A DNA stretch of 64,000 nucleotides from Rhynochetos jubatus. Taxonomy: Eukaryota > Chordata > Aves > Eurypygiformes > Rhynochetidae. The translations under genes were made by a program, and so were the position numbers. The stretch is taken from assembly GCA_027574665.1 (NCBI GenBank), contig CM050657.1, forward strand, positions 17,723,700 through 17,787,699. Reading direction: 5' to 3'. Below are positions 33,894-47,900 of this stretch, one piece after another. How positions within the stretch are numbered: the stretch's first letter is position 1; every line of letters begins with the position of its first letter. The notes under the pieces were generated by a model. That model searched no databases and was not told the origin of the DNA. It saw nothing but the letters and a program-made list of their open reading frames with translations.

Positions 33894-36800
33894 GTCAAAC
33901 TATTTGCTAAGCGTTTTCATGAAATGTTGATTTGTAAAGTTATGGTTTTTCAGGAAAATTGATGCAGTATATGTGTTACACCCCGATCATGTGGGCATTA
34001 AGTGTTCTTGTAAAAAGTCTAAACTGAATTTTGCAATTTTTTATTTAATTATAGCGTTACATTTCGGGAGGTGTTAGGCCACCCAGTGAGTGTGAGGGCA
34101 TTCTTGTTGCTCCCAAAGGTCTGCCGGTTGCTTCAGGAAACTTGGTTCTCCTTGTCAACCCGATGATGTTTACAGGAAATTTTTCTAAAAAAAATGACAG
34201 TAGCTCTTCTTTGATTTCTCTGTCTTAATATTTAAAGCACGAAATCTAATATGCGAAGTAACCTTGTTAGAGATAAGTATGGATATTTTTAATTTTTATT
34301 CAATATTTAAGCAAGTGCATGAATGTTTTGGTGTATAAACGTGTGCATTTGTACACAGCATAGAAAAATACTCAGCATACATGTGTGCTTTATTCATTTC
34401 ACTGTTACGAAAAAAAACCAAACTCACCCTTGTATGTATAGCCAGAACAGGATTTTACTGTAAACCTAACGCAACGTGTTCATTTGTATGGGTTGCTGCA
34501 ACTGGAATTTTTCAAACGCATAATGGTCATGATAATGTGTTTACGGAGTGTAAAATTTCAGCATGAATTATGATTGCTAAAATAATTGATCATCAGCATT
34601 TGTGCTTTGCATAAGAAGAAGAGTTCAAGAAAGCTGAATATTAAATAAATGGCATGTTGGATGAACAGCGTTTCTCTTTCCTCACAACTCATCAATGAAA
34701 CAAAAACGAAGAGCATGTATTCTTATTGCCAGTTACTGTCCAAGGAGGATAATGATACAATCTTTTACGACTTACTAGCACTGTATGCTTAAAAGAAATT
34801 TCTCATTACGTTCCTTTCAGTGTTAAAATACGATCTTTCCATCAACAGATATGTTGTGCTAGAAATAAAACCAGAAAGGTCTCTCATACGTAGTTTCTGT
34901 TATTAAGCAGCGTGTGCTCACTCCATCCCTGCTCATGGAGCTCATCTGGTGTTTCCAGAGGCTTCGGGAGTTCCTGCATGAACTCAAGGAGTTGGTAGAC
35001 GCAGGGGGTGAGTGACCACAATTGAAGTCCTCTCCTTAGAACTTCTTACTGATTTAGATGATCTTGCAAATGAGTAGAAACGGATAGAATTTCAATTTGT
35101 GTTAGAACACTGTTTACCCTGCATCTGAGATACCTGCAGTAGAGCATTCGGACATCAAACAGGATCCTTCTTCTAGGGGAATTTTAAGTTCTGTAAGTAA
35201 AATTGTTAGAGAAACTTAGCTTTTAGAGATACCTGTTTAATTTGTGGAAGCGAACAGTGCATTCAGTATGTTGAACAACCCGTATTCTGGGAACGCAATC
35301 TTGGAGAGAGGCAACCAAAGTACTGTGGTGTGCACGGGCGGGTGGGAGGACGGAATAAACAGCTCTGGGCAGAGCGGGAGATCAAGGTGTAACTCGTGCT
35401 TTGCTTGACACGGTGTGTTTTCTGCTCTGAGTAAAGAAACGCGGCTGACGTGGGGCTGGAGCCATCGATGGTGCAGTTGGCTGAAATCTTTTAGAAGATG
35501 ATGCATTAGTCTCAGGGATGTTTACACGCTGGCGTCCTTGTGTTCCTGGAGCAGCGTAGCTGTGAAGGGTGAGAGTGAAGCAGCTGCCTCAGAACCAACA
35601 GGTTGCAGGGGTTTGGGCGCAGGGTGGGGTCTAGCATGGGGTAGGCAGGATGAGTACAAGACTCCCCTCTTCTCTTTTTTTGTTCTTTTTGGCAGTATCT
35701 ACCACCTCTAATACATCTCTTTGTGCCAAAATAATCAAATCAGTAATAATCACGTTTTTAATAGCTTTTCTTGTTTCTTTTCCATAAGATGTCCTTCAGG
35801 GATTCTAAAGATCTCATTTCTATTCTTGTGATCGCAGGTGCCTTTGATAATCTTCTTTTTCCAGTCTTGATTATTCTATGTTGTTTGTTTCTTCCTCTTG
35901 GCAATTACATCCTCAGTTTTGGATTATTTGAAATTTCTATTGCTAAAATCAAATCATAGTCAGTAACTGTCTTTTTTACTGCTTTATTTTTGTGGGGCAG
36001 CAAGTCCCCTGCCCTTTTGGCATATTGGTTGTCTGCATATGGTCATTTATATTGTCCCTTAACTGCAAGATATTTTGTGTTCAATAAATTATCTGTGTTT
36101 GTTTGCAGTCAATCATTTTTGTTTAATAGCACAGCAGTGTCCTAAGAGAAAAGGATTTTCTCCTGGTGCTCTAATGAGTTGTTTTCTTAGCTTTCCCAAA
36201 TGGCATCCCATTCTTAGAGACAGTCCAGTAAGTGTCCTTGTGGTATGGATGTACATCAGGGTTTGGCAGATGGATTCTGCCTTGTTTGGAAATTTCTCAG
36301 GCACTGAACTGAATAAAAGTGAATCCGACAGCAAGTTGATGGAGCCAGAGTGGCAATTAGATGCCAATCTCGTCTTGCTGGATCCTTTTATGCACATTCT
36401 GCTGAAGGACTCCAGTGTCTGAGCTCAGTTACTTCACAGAAGGAATGACTTGGCAGAACACGAATCCCCAGTGTCGCCAAACCAAGAATGATCTGAAAGG
36501 AGGTTCTGGTGCTACAGTCTGAGGATTTTTAAAGTTACTGTAAGTAAAATCCTTCCAGAACTAGTGAAAGGGTTGTATCTGCTTATCAAAAGGTACTGCC
36601 TTCTTCCTTTGCATCCCCAACCATTGATGCTTAATGCAAAGTGAATTTTCAGAAAGCTCTTGAAAACTGAAGTAGAGAGGGGGGAAAAACGCAGAGATAA
36701 ATCCTTGGAGATCACATTCCGTTTATATAAATTTTTATTTGAAATAAGAAAAACCTGAATGTCCACCAGAAAACAATGTCTCTGGCATGCACTCTTTTCA

Positions 36801-39800
36801 CCACATTCCCTATTTCAAGACGTGGGAGGTTTAGAAATGCTTGACTTATTATCTATTTTGTTTCTTGTGTGAAGATCTGTTTACTTTATCTCAGTGTTTT
36901 CTACCATATAGTTTACCATATTTAAAAAAAACCCCAAATTATTGATTTCTGCACCTTAGTATCTTATGGATTGTATTAATCTTTCAGGGTCCTTCACCTT
37001 TTTGAAGTATGCAAGACAGTGAAACTTAAATTCAGAAGGGGTTTCTGAAATTTTTTTAATAATGTGTATATTTTATGTTGTTATTGATTCCTTATTTGCT
37101 ACCATACAAATGGGAACAACTTTATTACTCTTCTGACGTTGTTTGTAGTTAAAGTCAAACCTTTTGGTCTAGTCATTGGTGTTTCTTTCTGATGTTCCCA
37201 AAGGGATACAGAGGAGGAACTGTAAAGAAACTCCTGGATGAGATGCACAAGTTAATGGTCAGTGCATTGAGATGTTACGATATCCAAAGTGAAGTTTTGG
37301 GGAACGCTTGCCTGCAGAAGTGAGAGCGAGTGTGGCACTGCTGCTTACAAATTACAGAAGTGAAGTATACTAAGATTAGTTTGAATGCATGCCGAATACA
37401 AAAGTAATTGCAGGTACGATTAAGATAGGTGACTTTATGTGGCAGTTGCCCTCTTATTCTCTCCTTTCTCAGTGTAATTACTTGAAGATGACTATAGCCT
37501 GGATACAATTTTCTGGTTTATTTAAATATTAAATGTTTGCTGGATTAGAATTAAATGATAAAGCTAAACTTAAAAAACCAAAACAAACCCTGAAGAAGAT
37601 AAGACTGCTTTTTCTAATTATTGATAATGCCTAAATATTGACCTCTGTATTTCTAATTTTGTGATACGTGATGTGTTAATATAAATCACTGGAAATGAGG
37701 CTGCAAAATTGACTATTGCAAAATAGATCAGGCTTATAAATTGTGACTGTCTGACAACCTGATGTATGTTAAAATTTGTTTAGAAAGCGGTACTTTATCA
37801 GGACAGGAGAAGGAGCAGTTCCAGGCCTGAGAACCTGACAGTGCAGTTTGCAGGGACTCTACATTGTTCAGTGCCTGCTCTTTTTCTCCAAGTGCTGATT
37901 TGTTTTCTCCAGATAGAAAGATGAATGGGTAGAGGATGCTACAAATATTTTTTTTTTTTTTCCAACATAAATCCCAGTGGGAGCCCTGACATCGCATAAT
38001 CAATGGACTGTGGCACGCAGCCTTGCCGTCACCTCGCAGGAGGGCAGTGAGGACCCCCTCCTCTTCGTCCTCTGTGGCATCTAGCCCTGGCTGCTCATTT
38101 GGATGCTCAGAGATAGGCTACCCCTACAGCAAAGAGCTTAAATCTGGGTTTGACAGTGTTGGAGAGGTTCAGGCTGGCCTGAGCAGCAGAAGCAGCCTTG
38201 CTGCACACGTGGTTTCGGAGAGTTCATGGATGTGCAGCGTGGGGTGCGTCACCTCCTGTTACCCCTCTTGCTGCCCCATTCACTTCACTGAGGCAGTTCT
38301 GTGCTCCTCCATCTCTGCAGAATTTCCCTTTACCCTTAAATTGTGGGTACCTTATATCTTTGTTTTGGGACCCAGTGCCATCACAGCACCAATAATTGTA
38401 ATCAATACTATCACTACATCAATGATATTCTGTCGTTCAGCATTGCAGAAGTTACTGTTTTCCACAATACCAACATGTGGGAGCTCCTGGTCTGTCGCTT
38501 GGCTGTTAGAACAGAGTAGATAAACTTCCTTAATTGTTTGGTGCCTGCTGTTTTACCTCTGAAGGAGCACCAACCACCTCAGGATGTGGGTATGGCCGGC
38601 TAGGGTTTTCCTTGGATCTGTTTTCAGTGACCTGCATCCAGAAACAGAGAGACTACCTCTTACTGCATGCTTTTGCTACCCTATTTCATTTTCATTTGAA
38701 AGAATTGGACTGCTCTTTGAATATCAAGGCTTATTATAGATGTTGCTTTAAGGAGGTCTTTCAAGCCTTAATTTACACCTTTGACTACTTAATACCAGAA
38801 GAAATGTCTGCTAGGCCCAGGGCGGATCAAAGTGAAAACAATTTAATCAACACACGGAAGCCCTTGTTTGAAGTAATTGATTGTACTTTTGTTTTGGATT
38901 TAGAGAAATCAAACTTTGTCGAGAAAATAACTGTGCTGCAATCTATTAAAATGTTTGATTTGCTACCGGTATTGAGTTGTTATAGTAAACCTGGTATTTC
39001 TTTTGCTAATCAGGCTGTTTTACTGCTTTGCTTTAACAAAAGCACATAATAGCCTTTATACAGATTATTTAAGTTTACACGACTTTTTATGTAGTTGCAA
39101 GTTGATGAATAGCATGTTTCTTACTGTGTCCAAGTGCACTGAGGTGAAAGCAGGTATCTAATGCAAAAAATCTTTATTTGTTTTACTGTTGCAGTGTACT
39201 GGGTAAAGAGGGACTATTTACAATGACTTTTGAATTTAAAACTAGGAAAAAGTATTATTTTTTAAGTAGTGAAATGAACTGATTCTTTTTCTTCAGTATT
39301 TCACAATTAGTGGGAGTTTGTCATCTTGTAATTGGAAGGTAAACTCATGCTTGAATGTACAGGGAACTTTTTCAAAGTACTGAAGCTAGTTGAATACAAA
39401 CTAGTTGGGGTATTAAAAATAATTTCTGGGCCACAATAAAATCTTACCACTTAACACTTTTAATAAATGCTCTTTGTGAACGCTGTGCCAGTGATTTCCA
39501 GCAGTCCCGTCAGCGGTTTAGCTCTCTTTAAAACGCAATGTATTTCTTGAATATTTCATTTGTCTGAAATTTATTATAGTGGCTTAAATCAGATTTTGGT
39601 ATAGGTAGCCAAAATTTTAAATTGAATTTGAAATAAAAATTTAAACTCACTCTCTAACAGGTGCTATATCTTTAGCAAACGCCCTAGCCCGAGTGGTGCT
39701 GCTCTGCAGCCTCGCCAAGTAGCGCTTTCCTGAGTGCGCTGCCTCTGGGTGTGGTTCTGGCCAGACTGAAGTACCAATTTTAACTTCTGAACCTGTAAAT

Positions 39801-42800
39801 ATTTTGGTACTGGGTTGTGCTCTGACCGTGGTGACTTTTCAAAGATATGAGAGAGAGGGGTGTTGACTATTTTTGCCTGCTTGTCCCTAGCAATCCGTGA
39901 GCACTCTATCGCTGTGTGATTTCCGGTACAGTGGTGGTGTGTTCCTGAAGTTTAAAGGCTTTTCTGTGCCTGAAGGATCTCCTGTGCGATTCGATGCAGC
40001 CTTTCCCTCAAGAAACGTTTGCAAGAAACGTGGTGCGTATCAGAGCACGTGCACCCTGTCCGTATGACTCGGACGGCTGGTTTAGGGCACCAGGGACATT
40101 TCTGGATTTCTCTCTTTCTCTCAGATCTTGTTGATATCAACAAATGTCTTTTAGTCTCAACCTTACAATTACATGATCCAAGACAAACTGTGTCATTGCA
40201 AAAGCTTTGTTTTCTTAAGATAATACCAAGGATGCTGCAGCGCGGTTCTGCTGTCAAAACAGAATGAAGAATTTCAATTGAAGAGTAACGAAAGATTATT
40301 ATTTTTTTGTAAACAGAAATTTTTGGCAAAGATGAAAAGAACAAACAGAAATACTTCTGTGGTGTTCCCTCTCCTTTTCTGCTCCCTCATGACATGGTTC
40401 CCCGGTGAGGCAGTGGTAGTTGGCAGGACCGCAGCCTGGCTGTGGGGAGCCAGCCTGTGCTGGAGCCAGAGAGAGTTACTGTGCTCCAGTTCTCTTTAGG
40501 CACTGTTACTTGGTTTTGTTTTGTTCTAGGTGGTTAAAATAATAAGCATTTATTGTGTTGTTTGTGTGGGGTTTGTATTTTATTGTTTGTTAATTCTAAA
40601 CTAATATTGATAACATAGAAGTGTCTGTGCTCCGTATCTTTACTGGAATTTTTACATTCACCATACCTGAGTTCTGGCTTTTTGAGTCTCTCTGGCCATG
40701 AATAACTCAGCTGCTTATCTCAGGCAGTGCTCATACCTCTCCTTCGCGAGAGGTGTATCGGGAACTCTCCCATGGATGCCCAGGCTGTGAGTAGCCACAG
40801 TGAAGTCCATCTGAGTCCTGGTAATTTTATTCAGCTGATGGGGCAATAGCAAGGGCAGTGCTGCAGTTACCTGTTGGGAGGCTTTGGAAGTGTCTCTCAT
40901 TAGTTGTATATAGTTAAAAAAGAACCAGATAAACCACACAGGAGGGTTTGGGTGGAGTGCCTCAGATACGACTGCTGAAATGACCCCAGCAGGTCACATT
41001 TCCTGGTAACTAAGGATGAGCAGACTCTTTGGATCCTCAGTAGTGTCTTTCTGGTTAGTTAATCAAAAGCAATCCAAATGTTGCCTTTAATATTTTACAA
41101 ATACATCTGTCTTTCTAAAATCTGTCACACGGGAGATTTTTACATGGAGAGTTACCTGTGAGATCAAATTGCCCTATTGGCAGTTTTGTTATGTGCCAGG
41201 AAGAGCGAAGAGCTGAATCCCTGAGTTGCAATTGCAAGCCAAGAAGAAAACCTCTCTATTTACGTTTCCCATCATGTAAGTGCACGTACTGAGTTTCATT
41301 ATGCCATGTTGCTAGAATTCACATCTCTTTGCTTATCTTACCGTTTATGGCTATGCAGTGTGCGCTGGGGCAGTGGAATTTTATGGAGAGTTGGGAGGCT
41401 TCGTAGAACACTTCCATACATATATTACTAACACTTTACGCTATCATTGCTTCTCCGGTGTGAAATATTTGCACTTCACTGTGGCTGCATGCCTTCCTCC
41501 ACACTCATCTTTGCCCTGTGAGGCCATGGGTGGTTTGTGGCTGGTCCGTGGAGCTGGTATCTTCAAAATTTGGTAAGAGCGCTTGGCGCGTGTCATTTTG
41601 AGGACTGGCAATTGTCCAAGTCACTTCAGAATTTTGTAGTGAAGTCTTTACGCACTGAAGTAACAGAAATGTAACTCTACATATGCGGGCTAAAATGAAT
41701 GTGGTTTCATATTTATTTTTACTATTTTACAGAAGGATATTATTAGGAACCAAAAGATACTAGTAATGTTTTCTGAATCATTGCATTAACAAATTATTTA
41801 GTTAAAAATGGCCACAAGGAAATTATCTTGACAAAAGAACAAATAGTGCTAATTACTCTTAAACTTAGCTTGTTTACTCCCCAAATGCTGCTAGCAAAAT
41901 AGCATCCTTTTCATTTTCGTGGGTAGGGCAGTCAGTGGGCCTGTGGTGTGCACACACGGCCTGCTACACGTACAGTCAAAGAGGGTCAAACGAGACTTCT
42001 CCGAAAAGGTGTCAAAATCAGTCTAGTAGCAGTATTCCTGTGAGAATATGGCAAGTGGATTTATTTCTGGATAAAGTTGGTGTAAAAAAAAAATCGCTAC
42101 GTGTTAAATGGGTCAGAACTGCTCGTGTTTGAGACGTTTTTGTAATTCGAAGATTTTGCTTCTTCCTTAGGCAGCGATAAGAATGATAAGACACAAGAAA
42201 AAGTCTGATAAATGATTGCAGCTGTACAGTGTCATGCAACAAAAAAAAATATATATATTGAACCTTGTTTTTATCTGATCTAGTAAACAGTCTCTTCTGA
42301 AGTGCAGCAGCTTGTAAACCTAGATGGTTATTACTCGTGGGCTGATGGAAGATACATCATCATTGGGCTGTCAGGTTCTGTGCATTCATTACACAGTGCT
42401 GTAAAGGGGCTGTGTATCTGTTAGGGAGTGCTAAATACTTTGTATCGTTCCATTTTTAAACCCTGCCACTGTCTCTGAAGAGCATGGCAAAAAAGCACGC
42501 TCGAAAAGCGTACTTAAATAAAAAGGGAAGAAACCCTTGATTAGACGTGACTAAAACAGTATCTACAGCATTCTGTTTGGAGGTGAACCAGACCCCAATA
42601 TTTGACGTGTCTGACACTGAGAAGAAATACTTTTGCTAGGTGGAGTATTTATGGCACTTGTTTGTTTGATAAACGCTCCCGTGAGGAGTATCAGTTGTTT
42701 CCTTAGTTAATGAGTGTGTGTTAGCATGATCGCAGAAGAAAGTAGCAAAATATAAAGGCCTCCAGTTTGTTCTTCATCAGTAAAAAGAACTAAATATCTG

Positions 42801-43188
42801 TATATCCAAACTGAAAATAGAGACATAGCTTTTAATTTTTGGGGTTTTTTTTTCAAATTTATAGACTTTTATCACTACTTTTTAAAAAAGAAAACCAGGC
42901 TAGTTTGTGTATGCTTTGGTAAGTCTGTATCAGAGCAGCAAAAAACATGTGAGGAGCAAGCAATTTCAGTGATGGTAGCTGTCTGGTGTATCTTAGAATT
43001 AAGGTGTGGGTAAATTTTCTCTTTCACAAGTTGGAAGGTTAAAAAGATATTTTTTTTTTTCCCCAAGACTGTTGGGTCTCTGTTACTTTCGTTGATCAGT
43101 ACAGTAGATTGCATTGATAAATATGAGTTGACTTAAAAGAAGCACCCCAAACCCTCCCTTTTCACAAAGTCCTGACAGCAGTTGTAAA

Positions 43189-43221
43189 GAATTCTGCTGG
43201 CCACCGCAGCGGCAGAATTCT
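43189..43221. repeat. Short inverted repeat around AGAATTCTGC
   Basis: AGAATTCTGCTG (43189-43200) and CGGCAGAATTCT (43210-43221) are reverse complements at 11 of 12 bases with a 9-base loop. Each arm contains the palindrome AGAATTCT, so several pairings are possible. Confidence 0.7.
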
Positions 43222-44639
43222 GTAAATGAAATTCCCAAACAGCAAAATCCTATCTGCAACCTGTTGTAGTTTGAACAGCAAGATCTGCAGGATGCAGGGC
43301 TCAGCCAATTTCAAATTCCTGGTGTGAAACAATCAAGATAAGGATCAAAAAGTTAAGAAAGGGAAAGGCCCCGTTAGATCAAATGCTATATGCTAGGTGC
43401 CTCCTTAGGCAGAATTACCTCTTCCACAGACCTTACTGCTCTTGTTAAAACAGCAGGAGCCCCATAGCTTAGGCTGTTTCTTTTAACTATTCTTCAGCTG
43501 CATGATTTTGTTTTGGGGAAGTTTTTCCTGGTTATTTAAGGTGTGTTACCAGCTACGCCATCTTCAGTAGTTTTATCTAAAACCTGGGTGTTTTCTTGCC
43601 CTTGATATTTGCTCCTTTTAAACTGCTGTGTCTCTTCTCCTGGTCGGAGAGGTTATTTACCTGTGGCTGAGACCTAATCCATTCACAGCTTTCCAAGTTA
43701 CCAGGTAGACTTTCACTGGGATTAAAAAGACCTTTAATGCAGAGGGTAGTACCTAGCTCCATTTTTGTATTGGCGTTGAAATGATAAATAATATGCTTGG
43801 CAAAACTCAAGTTTTTTCTAGGATACTTTTGAAGATGGTGAATTTGGTGCCAGTTCTCAGGAAAGCTTAAATTCAAGTAATTTGTTATAGCATTGACACA
43901 TCCTTTACAGTTACTATTAGGATATGCCCATTACAGAGAAAGCAAGATGCTATTAACCCTGTTTACAGGGAGCTTTACTAAAGAAGAGAAGACAAAATAA
44001 GAGTGGAAAGGTGAGACGCTGAGAAGAGTATTAGTCAGATTACTGTGGAGATAAGATTTAGAAGTTAATAGCTTTCTGGATTAAACCCTGATATGTAAGA
44101 AATGGAGTTCTGTTGTAGGTATGAGCCTATGCTGATGAGCACATATTGGTTGATGCTCTTTCAAAAATAGTCTTGAAATTTAATGGCATTGTTCCAGCGT
44201 TTACTGTGTTAGATGCTCTATTCCCCATTTCTAGATAAACACCTTCAGTAACAGTAAGTGCTTTTTTATATTGTTTTCTGTGAGTGGTCCATAGAAGTGG
44301 ATCTGTATTGCTGACCCCCCCCATCAAGGTGGTAACGCTAGAAAGATTAGAAGTGGCAGGAGGGTTGGAAATACCATGGGAGACTTCAGTTAATCCCATC
44401 CAAAGTGTACGGTTGTCATGTCAAAATGTAATACAGAGACCACGTAGCTGTTTCATGCAGCAACTGGTTAAGGAAAAGTTCCAGCAAGGGAGTGGGGTAT
44501 AGCGAGGTCTGTGGAGTCACGAGAGCCATGGAGAGGGTGAATAGGGGTCAGAGGTTCCTTTGCTCTTACAGGAATGTCAAGCTAATAAAAGGCAGATATA
44601 TAAAACTGTAAAGAAAGACACAAGCTGTTCTCTTTTCCA

Positions 44640-44960
44640 GGCAGGGAGCAGACCTGTAAAACTGCATCTTACCAGGAGAGGTAGATGCTGAATGTTTATG
44701 GGACTGAACAAGTTGATGGAAGATAATTCCTTTGAGGTTCCTAAATATACAGAAATGAAACAAATTGTGCTCTGAAAAGTCATGTGAGTCGAAAATAGCT
44801 GGAGACTAGGAGATTATTTAGGAGTCTAGATCATGTTGGTGCTGTTTTCGCTCTTCCTTTGGGCATCTGCCTTTGGGCTGCTGCTGGGGAGAGAGAGGGT
44901 AATGGGCAGTGGAGCCCTTTGACCTGATCTGGTATGGCCACTCTTCAGAACTCGTTCAGG
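44640..44960 (+). mobile_element. CR1-type LINE 3' end
   Basis: The segment ends with 'CCCTTTGACCTGATCTGGTA' followed by TGGCCACTCTTCAGAACTC, which corresponds to the well-known sauropsid CR1 3' end reading CCTTTGGTCTGACCCAGTAT then GGC.TTCTTATGTTC. Upstream in the right order are 'CTTCCTTTGGGCATCTG', 'AGCTGGAGACTAGGAG' and 'AACAAGTTGATGGAAGATAA'. Orientation is plus, the same as the inferred gene. It is truncated at its 5' end, as is usual for CR1, and too diverged to be active. Confidence 0.75.
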
Positions 44961-47900
44961 ACTCACATAATTTTGTTTGGATAAAATCTTTTATCTTGTG
45001 TAAAGGAAAATGCAAGATGCTGGGGAACAAATATCAGCAAGTTTTCTCACTTTTTTAATTCTTTGCAAAGTGGGATAATAGGTTAGCTAACCACACTTCC
45101 ACTTGTTTGTAGGGTAACCACCTGCTATGTGCTGCTCTGTGCATGTATTACATGAGTTGGGAGAGGCTATAAATTGAGTTATATGTCTGCAGTGACTGTA
45201 GGAAATTCAACGGAAGGTATTTGCAGTGAAACAAAAATACAGACCACTCATTTTGGTAACAGATTAAGTTTGCTTGGGTTTTTTGCACCCATTTTCAATA
45301 AAGAAAAACATTTTTCAACAGTAGGAAAGCCCAGCATAATTAAAATGTTAATTAGCGTAATGAGCAGCATTTTTGGGAACAGCTTTTTTTATTTCAGAAT
45401 AGACCTAGGGCGGGAGGTACATGGCTTAATAGTTTAACTGTATGCGTGTAGTATACATGTAGATAAATCCCGCTTCACTACTTTTGACAGACTTGAATAA
45501 GGGCACTGTTAGGTTGTTATCAATTAATCTTAGCCTAGTGACTGGCTTTGTATGAGTCCTCTCTACTGTGTCTTCATTTCCTGATGCTCATCAAATCCCT
45601 CGAATATGCTGTCATTGATGTATCAAATACATTTGTTTTCCTTGATCGTGCTTAGGTCCTGTTGTTACCAAAAAAACCCAGGTGAAGAACAAACGGTATG
45701 ATGAGATTAGTCTAATACTGCTGTTGATTAATGACTTTAATCCATTTATTAAATAAATGCTATTCTCCTTGAACGTACTGCTAAAGTAAATATTTTGCTA
45801 TGTTTACGTGTGCTGTAGGCTGCTTATTCTTTGGAATAGGTTTTGATGTCACTTACTCTGTGTATAAGCCTAATACTGATGCAAGTATTTGCCTAGTCGA
45901 TCACTGTGACAGACATGTAGTTGCTGAACTCTGGTGTCAAAATGGTTTGAAAAGACAACAGATATGTTTTAATGCAGTTAGTGCCTGCGTTATTTCTGGT
46001 ATGACTCACATTACCTACTCCATCGTTCCGTGTTTGCTGTGAGGTTTTTGTGCTGGGATCCCCATCGTCCTCCAAGGCACCAGGCATCCCTTGGAAACAG
46101 AGGTGTATTTTGACGATGGAGCTATAGGGCTGTGCTGTTCCCACATTTCTTTTCAGGGCTGTGTTCCCTTTTCCTCTCTTGAGCCAGTTTTGTCCTCTTC
46201 TGACCCTGCAGTGAGTTGCTTCAGGACCTGACTGGTAGAAGACTACTGATTTCCGAATTCCGTGGGGAGAGCACCCAGCTGGGAGTGCGTGGATGGGGTT
46301 ACTGAGGTCTCCCTGTGCAATAGCATGTGTGTGGTTGGCTAGGATTTGCCTTCAGAGCCTAAACCAAAGCCTTCAGGCGAGCTCTCATGGCCAAGAGGCA
46401 GCCTGTTTGGGAAGGGCTGTGCTGCCCCTCTGCCCCCGCCGCACGCATGGCTTACCTGCTCGTGAAGCAGGAAAGCTTGCCGTGGTAGTGAGGCACAGTC
46501 TGTTTTCCTATACCCTAGCCTGCAATTTGTCACAGTTCGGTAGCTGCTGTGTTAGAATGCATTGTCCTTTCAGCAGAGATGGCTGGACAACCAGTGCGTG
46601 AGCAACTTCGGGTAGGTTTTAACTCCTTGTGAGTCAGTGTCCTCATGTAACGCCACAAATTTACCCCATTAGAGAATTGATGGGCACATGGGAAGGGCAG
46701 AGGCAGTAGGGTTTGTAGGAAAGACGGTATTGTCTACTGGTGGTAGGGTGTGGAGATTTGAAATAGAGAAAAATTCCTTATGTGTTGCTTGGTCTTGGGC
46801 AGTTTGAGCTGCTGCTTAGTGACAGGGATTACCTGTATAGAAAGAGCTTAATCTGTAGGTTATTTGTGTGAAAATATGACCAAGGCACAGAATTTTTATA
46901 GAAAGGTGGTGTTACTGCATGAGTACATTATACACCAAATGTTGCTCAGTTTTGTACAATTCCTGGGCAGAAGTGCAGCAGCTTTTGATGAGCAGGATTT
47001 TTGGGAAAAAATGTTTAATTATTCCTTGATACGTTGAATGGATGATTTCCAGGCAGTGTTAACCTTTTTTTGGCAGCTTGAGAGGCTTACGTTTTTCTCT
47101 GGCTTTGCACAAAATAATAATAGTAGTAATACTTTTAGGAAGAATCTGGAATGCATTATAAATCCCCTTATTTTAGGGGAGCTGTATCCCAGGAACATCT
47201 GGAGCACATGAGCCCGAGCTCTACCACAAACTTTGCTTTTAACCTCTGGTATGACTTTCAGGAAAAGGTTTTCATACCTGTGGATTTTAAGTGCTCTTGA
47301 GTATTAAGAGTAACTCATAATCTTGAGGGCTATATTAAAACAATTCTTGGATCACAGTTCTTCAAACTGCACTAATAATTTTTACATCCCCAATATCACA
47401 AGTAAGCTGGGTTTTTAGAATATTTTGTGTATGCCTGTTTCTAAACCTGATACTTTGCTGTGAGGGCAAATACCCTGCAAGGTGCTCCAGCAGAAGGCAG
47501 GCGGAAGGCAACCAGCCTTCCTAGCGTGTTCTCAGCTCAAAGAGACCCACAGCTTCAACAGCACTGGGTGTACTCAGTGTTCAGGGTCAGTGGCCACAGC
47601 GGGACTTACTGAGTGATGTCAAATTGTCTGCAAGTGCTGTGTCTTGCAGCAGAACCCAGGCTCTGCTGCATTGTCTAAATGTCCTCTGTAGCTCATTAGC
47701 TTGACTTGACAAAAGTGTAGATTGAGCTTTTAGTCTGAAAGAATGCACTGTTTGACTTCTGGCTGCCCAACAAAGTAAGGGTGATAGTGGCACTGGGGAA
47801 ACACAGGCAGGGCTTGAATGGTGGTTACATTCATCAGGGTTGAAAGTAACACAATATTATCATGTTGTTTTGTTATTTTTGGGGATTTTCTTATTTAAAT

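Noticed and set aside
36500-36565. Imperfect hairpin (GGTTCTGG / CCAGAAC and AGGATTTT / AAAATCCT)
   Set aside because: Real pairing of 7-8 bp blocks but with a large asymmetric bulge; too weak to annotate as structure.
38023-39049. Two adjacent plus-strand frames of 166 and 171 codons
   Set aside because: Different frames, no recognisable family, no promoter or splice signals of quality; considered chance or a possible noncoding transcript.
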